Assembly: GCA_025362795.1 (NCBI GenBank)
Contig: JANYFE010000014.1
Span: 1 to 64,000 of the forward strand
Direction of reading: 5' to 3'
Length of the DNA stretch: 64,000 nucleotides
From: Rhodobacterales bacterium
GTDB lineage: Bacteria > Pseudomonadota > Alphaproteobacteria > Rhodobacterales > Rhodobacteraceae
Below the pieces are notes generated by a model, which saw nothing but the letters and a program-made list of their open reading frames with translations, was not told the origin of the DNA and did no database searches. Every line of letters starts with the position of its first letter. Position 1 is the first letter of the stretch. The position numbers and the translations under genes were made by a program. Positions 61,152 to 64,000 of this stretch are shown here, piece after piece.

Positions 61152-61661
61152 CTAGTCCAGCCCCTCTGGCAAATCGACCACGATCCGCCCGGCCGTCAGA
61201 TCGACCGTCGGCACTGCGGCGCGGGTAAACGGCAGCAGCAGCGTTTCCCTCAAACCAGGACCGTAAACCTCGATCAGATCGCCGGCGCCGTGGTTGTGCA
61301 CCGCGCGAACCTGACCGACCAGCACGCCACCGGTGTCACGCACTTCCAGGCCGATCAGGTCGGCGTGGTAAAACTCGTCATCCGGCAACGAGGGCAGCCG
61401 CCCCCGGTCGGCGAACAGGCCGACGCCCTTCAGCGCATCGGCCTGTTCCTTCGTCGCCACACCGGACAACCGCGCGCCCAACCCGCCCGCCACCGGGCGG
61501 GTCAGTTTTACCGTAAAACTGCGCTGGCCATCTTCGGTATACAACGGCCCGTAGGACGCCAAAGCCTCGGGATCGGCACAGAAACTTTTCAGCCGCACCT
61601 CGCCGCTGACGCCAAAAGACCCGGCAATGGCACCGACGCAGATGCGGTCTGGATCAGACAT
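61152..61661 (-). CDS. rimM: Ribosome maturation factor RimM
   Basis: A 169-residue factor for 30S assembly that binds ribosomal protein S19. The N-terminal domain shows [21 protein letters not shown] (about 7-26), and the PRC-barrel domain ends with [35 protein letters not shown]. The start is the ATG at 61661 (MSDPDRI). It is 55 nt downstream of rpsP. Confidence 0.96.
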   Translation of the reverse strand: MSDPDRICVGAIAGSFGVSGEVRLKSFCADPEALASYGPLYTEDGQRSFTVKLTRPVAGGLGARLSGVATKEQADALKGVGLFADRGRLPSLPDDEFYHADLIGLEVRDTGGVLVGQVRAVHNHGAGDLIEVYGPGLRETLLLPFTRAAVPTVDLTAGRIVVDLPEGLD

Positions 61662-61716
61662 GTATCGGGCCTCCTGCTGGGAATGGCGGGCCAGTTCAAG
61701 GCCCGCCAAGGATGGC

Positions 61717-62073
61717 TTATTCGGCAGCAGCCGGAGCTTCGGCAGCGGCGGCCTTCTTTTTGGCCAGTTCGGCCATGCGCTTGCCCGGCAAGGCGGCTTT
61801 GGGGTTGTTGCGCACTTTCTTCGGCAAAACGCCAGCCGCTTCCAGCATGCGGGCCAGACGGTCGGTCGGTTGCGCACCTTGCGACAGCCAATGCTTGATC
61901 CGCTCCAGATCCATTTTCACGCGGTTCTCGTTGTCCTTGGCCAGCATCGGGTCATAAGTGCCCAGCTTTTCCAGAAAGCGGCCATCGCGCGGGTTGCGGC
62001 TGTCGGTTGCCACGATCGAATAATGCGGACGCTTTTTGGAACCGCCGCGTGCCAGACGAATTTTCATAGCCAT
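61717..62073 (-). CDS. rpsP: 30S ribosomal protein S16
   Basis: A 118-residue ribosomal protein. [20 protein letters not shown] at the N-terminus and [11 protein letters not shown] are typical, and the C-terminal tail is extended and Ala/Glu-rich ([14 protein letters not shown]), as in alphaproteobacteria. ATG 62073 is chosen because AAGGAG lies 9 nt upstream, while ATG 62079 would leave only 3 nt. It heads the rpsP-rimM part of the translation operon. Confidence 0.97.
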   Translation of the reverse strand: MAMKIRLARGGSKKRPHYSIVATDSRNPRDGRFLEKLGTYDPMLAKDNENRVKMDLERIKHWLSQGAQPTDRLARMLEAAGVLPKKVRNNPKAALPGKRMAELAKKKAAAAEAPAAAE

Positions 62074-62121
62074 TGTCATAGTCTCCTTGGGGTAGGGTGC
62101 GTGATCTCACGCACCTATGGG

Positions 62122-62415
62122 TTATTTCAGGAACTTCTCGTGATGCCTGATGACTTCGGAAATGATGAAGGTCAGGAATTTCTTGGCAAGCGACGGGTCA
62201 AGATCGGCCTCCAGCGCCAGCTGCTCCAGCCGCGCCATCTGCTTGCTTTCGCGGTCAGGATCGGACGGCGGCAGGTCGTGTTCGGCCTTCAACCGCCCCA
62301 CAGCCTGGGTGCGCTTGAACCGTTCGGCCAGCGTATAGACCAGGATCGCATCCAGCCGGTCGATGCTTTCGCGGTGTTCTTTCAACAGGGTGGCGGCGCG
62401 GGCGCTATCACTCAT
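62122..62415 (-). CDS. Chorismate mutase, AroQ type
   Basis: A 97-residue helical mutase that converts chorismate to prephenate for Phe/Tyr synthesis. HRESIDRLDAILVYTLAERFKRTQAVGRLKAEHDLP (about 14-49) holds the active-site Arg and Lys residues, and FITFIISEVIRHHEKFLK-like sequence ends the domain. It is one of the usual neighbours of rpsP in Rhodobacterales. The start overlaps the preceding acetyltransferase stop by 4 nt. Confidence 0.93.
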   Translation of the reverse strand: MSDSARAATLLKEHRESIDRLDAILVYTLAERFKRTQAVGRLKAEHDLPPSDPDRESKQMARLEQLALEADLDPSLAKKFLTFIISEVIRHHEKFLK

Positions 62416-62945
62416 GGCATCTCCTCCAGCGTCGGGTGGCGGTAGACCAGACAGGCATCCTTGCCCGGCGGAAAGGCGGCGCAGGGGTCGTGGCGCGCGC
62501 CCAGCCGTTCGGCCAGCCGGATCGAGCGGTAATTCGTCGGCGCGACATAGGACACTGCACTTGACCAGCCGAGGCGGGTCAGGGCGTCGGCACGGGCGGC
62601 GATGGCGGCTTCAAAGGCGATGCCATGGCCCTCGCAGGCGTCGTCCCAGATCATCCAGCCGATCTCGGTCTCGGGCCAGTCGCCGGGATACCACGGCCCA
62701 ACCATCGCCAAGGCCCGGTCCTCGCCCTTGGCGGTGACAACCCACATGCCAAAGCCGCGAATGGACCAATGCCCGGTCAGTTCGGCAAAGATACGCCAGG
62801 CCCGGCCCAGATCCGATGGGCCACCAACGGTCCGCGACCGGTCCGACATAAAAAACCCGCGCGCGGCCTCCCAATCACCGGGAACCGGGGCACGCAGCCG
62901 CAGCCGTTCGGTTTCGATGGCGATGAGGTTGGTCAGGACTGTCAT
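62412..62945 (-). CDS. GNAT acetyltransferase, RimJ/RimL-like (tandem copy 3)
   Basis: A 177-residue acetyltransferase. IETERLRLRAPVPGDW at the N-terminus and the acetyl-CoA-binding CEGHGIAFEAAIAARADAL, then SYVAPTNYRSIRLAERLGA, are typical of the RimL group. It overlaps both neighbours by 4 nt. It is one of three adjacent homologues on the same strand (62412-63981). Substrate is unknown; closeness to ribosomal genes hints at N-terminal acetylation of ribosomal proteins, without proof. Confidence 0.88.
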   Translation of the reverse strand: MTVLTNLIAIETERLRLRAPVPGDWEAARGFFMSDRSRTVGGPSDLGRAWRIFAELTGHWSIRGFGMWVVTAKGEDRALAMVGPWYPGDWPETEIGWMIWDDACEGHGIAFEAAIAARADALTRLGWSSAVSYVAPTNYRSIRLAERLGARHDPCAAFPPGKDACLVYRHPTLEEMP

Positions 62946-63457
62946 GCCGCCCCCAGCGCCGCTTTGACATGGCGATAGACAAGGCACGGCATTCCGTCCG
63001 GCGTTGCCGCTGCGGCATCCAGCTTGCCGCCCAGCCGCTCTGCCAGCCGTCGCGACGCTGCGTTAGCCGGATCGATGTAGCTTACCAAAGACTCCAATCC
63101 GCGCGGCCCCAATGCCCAGTTCTGCATGGCCGATGCGGCCTCAAACGCGTAACCCCGGCCCTCATCGGCACTTTCGAACAAGAACCAGCCCAATTCAGGT
63201 TCCGGGAATTGCGGGCCGTGGCACACCGCAACCTGACCGATGGCCCGGTCCTCGACGGTAACAGCCAACCCGCCCAGATCCAGCAGCACCCATTGCGCCG
63301 TGTCATTGCAGAACCAGTCCCAGGCCGTGGCGGGACCATGCGGCCCGCCCATGTATTTGGCACGATCCGTCGCCAGAAACGCAGCGTAGACCGCGAAATC
63401 CGCCATGACAGGCGGCCGCAACACCAGCCGCGCCGTGGTCAGGACCGGCGCATTCAT
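62942..63457 (-). CDS. GNAT acetyltransferase, RimJ/RimL-like (tandem copy 2)
   Basis: A 171-residue acetyltransferase, homologous to its neighbours. LTTARLVLRPPVMADFAVY begins the domain; DEGRGYAFEAASAMQNWAL binds acetyl-CoA, followed by SYIDPANAASRRLAERLGG. The start is the ATG at 63457 and overlaps the previous stop by 4 nt. It is the most divergent of the three in the N-terminal half, which suggests a different acceptor. Confidence 0.88.
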   Translation of the reverse strand: MNAPVLTTARLVLRPPVMADFAVYAAFLATDRAKYMGGPHGPATAWDWFCNDTAQWVLLDLGGLAVTVEDRAIGQVAVCHGPQFPEPELGWFLFESADEGRGYAFEAASAMQNWALGPRGLESLVSYIDPANAASRRLAERLGGKLDAAAATPDGMPCLVYRHVKAALGAA

Positions 63458-63981
63458 GCCAGAACCCCCGGCACAGCATGGCGAAACACCCGCACTTCGG
63501 TGCCGCGCGGTGTGGTCCATGTGCCGTCCTGCACCGCGCCCAACCGCCGCGCCAGCGCCACCGACCGCTCATTGCCAAAGGCGATATAGCTGACCGCAGT
63601 GTGCCAGCCCAGCACACCGAACGCATAGGTCAAGGCCGCCCGCGCCGCCTCGAACGCGTAGCCCTTGCCCTCGTCCGCCGCGGGCCAGATGTGCCATTTG
63701 ATCTCGCGCTCTGCCTGCCCGTCGGGCCACCACGGGCCGCACAGGCCGACGACCCGGCCATCCGCCTTGGCTTCGCTGACAAAGGGCCCAAAGCCGCGCA
63801 GGGCGTGATGGCCGATCATCGCCGCAAAATTGCGCCATGCCTCATGCGGCATCCCCGCCCAACCCAGCGCCGCCGCGCGATCGGACCCGATAAAGGCCTG
63901 ATACGCCGGGATATGCCGCGCCGCCGGGGCGACAAGCCGCAACCGTTCGGTTTCGATCAAAGGCAGGCGGGCCAGTTGCAT
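63454..63981 (-). CDS. GNAT acetyltransferase, RimJ/RimL-like (tandem copy 1)
   Basis: A 175-residue acetyltransferase, first of the tandem set. IETERLRLVAPAARHIPAY, DEGKGYAFEAARAALTYAF and SYIAFGNERSVALARRLGA match the same pattern as the other two. Its ATG overlaps a TGA of the upstream gene (TGATG), so the whole run of genes appears coupled. The closeness of the three motifs supports tandem duplication. Confidence 0.88.
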   Translation of the reverse strand: MQLARLPLIETERLRLVAPAARHIPAYQAFIGSDRAAALGWAGMPHEAWRNFAAMIGHHALRGFGPFVSEAKADGRVVGLCGPWWPDGQAEREIKWHIWPAADEGKGYAFEAARAALTYAFGVLGWHTAVSYIAFGNERSVALARRLGAVQDGTWTTPRGTEVRVFRHAVPGVLA

Positions 63982-64000
63982 CACTTCTTTTTCATCAACC
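63981..64000 (-). CDS. Last codons of an upstream gene, cut by the window edge
   Basis: On the minus strand the edge reads the end of a frame as Leu-Met-Lys-Lys-Lys and TGA, whose A is the first base of the next ATG. The Lys-rich end and the position before the acetyltransferases and rpsP would fit ffh (signal recognition particle), which sits here in many relatives. Five codons are too few to confirm this. Confidence 0.35.

Overview
The window is a high-GC chromosomal segment of an alphaproteobacterium, most likely order Rhodobacterales (Rhodobacter/Paracoccus relatives). Supporting signs are the F0 operon with separate b and b' subunits, MipZ, the pyrB plus degenerate pyrC pair, DUF5928 glycosyltransferase, the zf-CHCC protein, the chorismate mutase-rpsP-rimM-trmD order and the ubiA/rsmE pair. 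I see no rRNA, tRNA, CRISPR array, prophage or plasmid module. The assignment is from gene content only.

Layout. 1-139: right end of an IS3-family insertion element running off the left edge. 184-1528: moaB and a cluster-less UDG. 1679-5978: pyrB, a tiny membrane ORF, an acetyltransferase, a PH-like membrane protein, a catalytically dead dihydroorotase (PyrX type) and plsY. 6006-13497: mostly housekeeping genes (gshA, rsmE, ubiA, an OmpA-type protein, small membrane proteins, a hydrolase). 13594-16988: a catabolic cluster of succinate-semialdehyde dehydrogenase, SDR and aminotransferase. 17330-24384: regulatory and envelope genes, namely a secreted Pro/Tyr-rich protein, three hairpins, an ECF sigma factor coupled to a membrane VWA protein, two tandem wHTH-TPR paralogues and a small ORF. 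24430-29760: hsp20 with a sigma-32-like promoter, a secreted trypsin-like protease and glcDEF for glycolate oxidation. 30637-37326: a four-gene coupled MoxR-DUF58-BatA/DUF4159-GATase/VWA operon. 37387-44809: DUF1285, hyi, a zinc-finger gene, polA and small enzymes. 44827-48003: a divergent glycosyltransferase/sulfotransferase pair followed by a less GC-rich orphan. 48036-51395: adenosine kinase, nth, an Ada-like methyltransferase and an OmpA lipoprotein. 51461-54007: F0 ATP synthase operon. 54225-57738: ArsR regulator, malonyl-CoA synthetase, a 55-aa ORF, mipZ and a secreted protein. 57859-64000: a long minus-strand translation operon (three tandem GNATs, chorismate mutase, rpsP, rimM, trmD, then yciI-like, rplS, rpmE), with the last codons of another gene at the right edge.

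How the genes work together. Many neighbours overlap by 1-4 nt, indicating translational coupling. The clearest functional units are glcDEF (glycolate to glyoxylate) with hyi acting in the same metabolite area, the MoxR/BatA-like chaperone operon, the sigma/VWA pair, the glycan-modifying pair, the F0 operon and the ribosome-maturation operon. A GC-rich hairpin element recurs at 28275, 30569, 38772 and 54566; it supplies the likely ribosome-binding site of glcE and the last codons of the malonyl-CoA synthetase gene. No complete unknown defence or mobile system is evident. The best candidates for new biology are the sigma/VWA pair, the tandem wHTH-TPR regulators and the glycosyltransferase/sulfotransferase locus.
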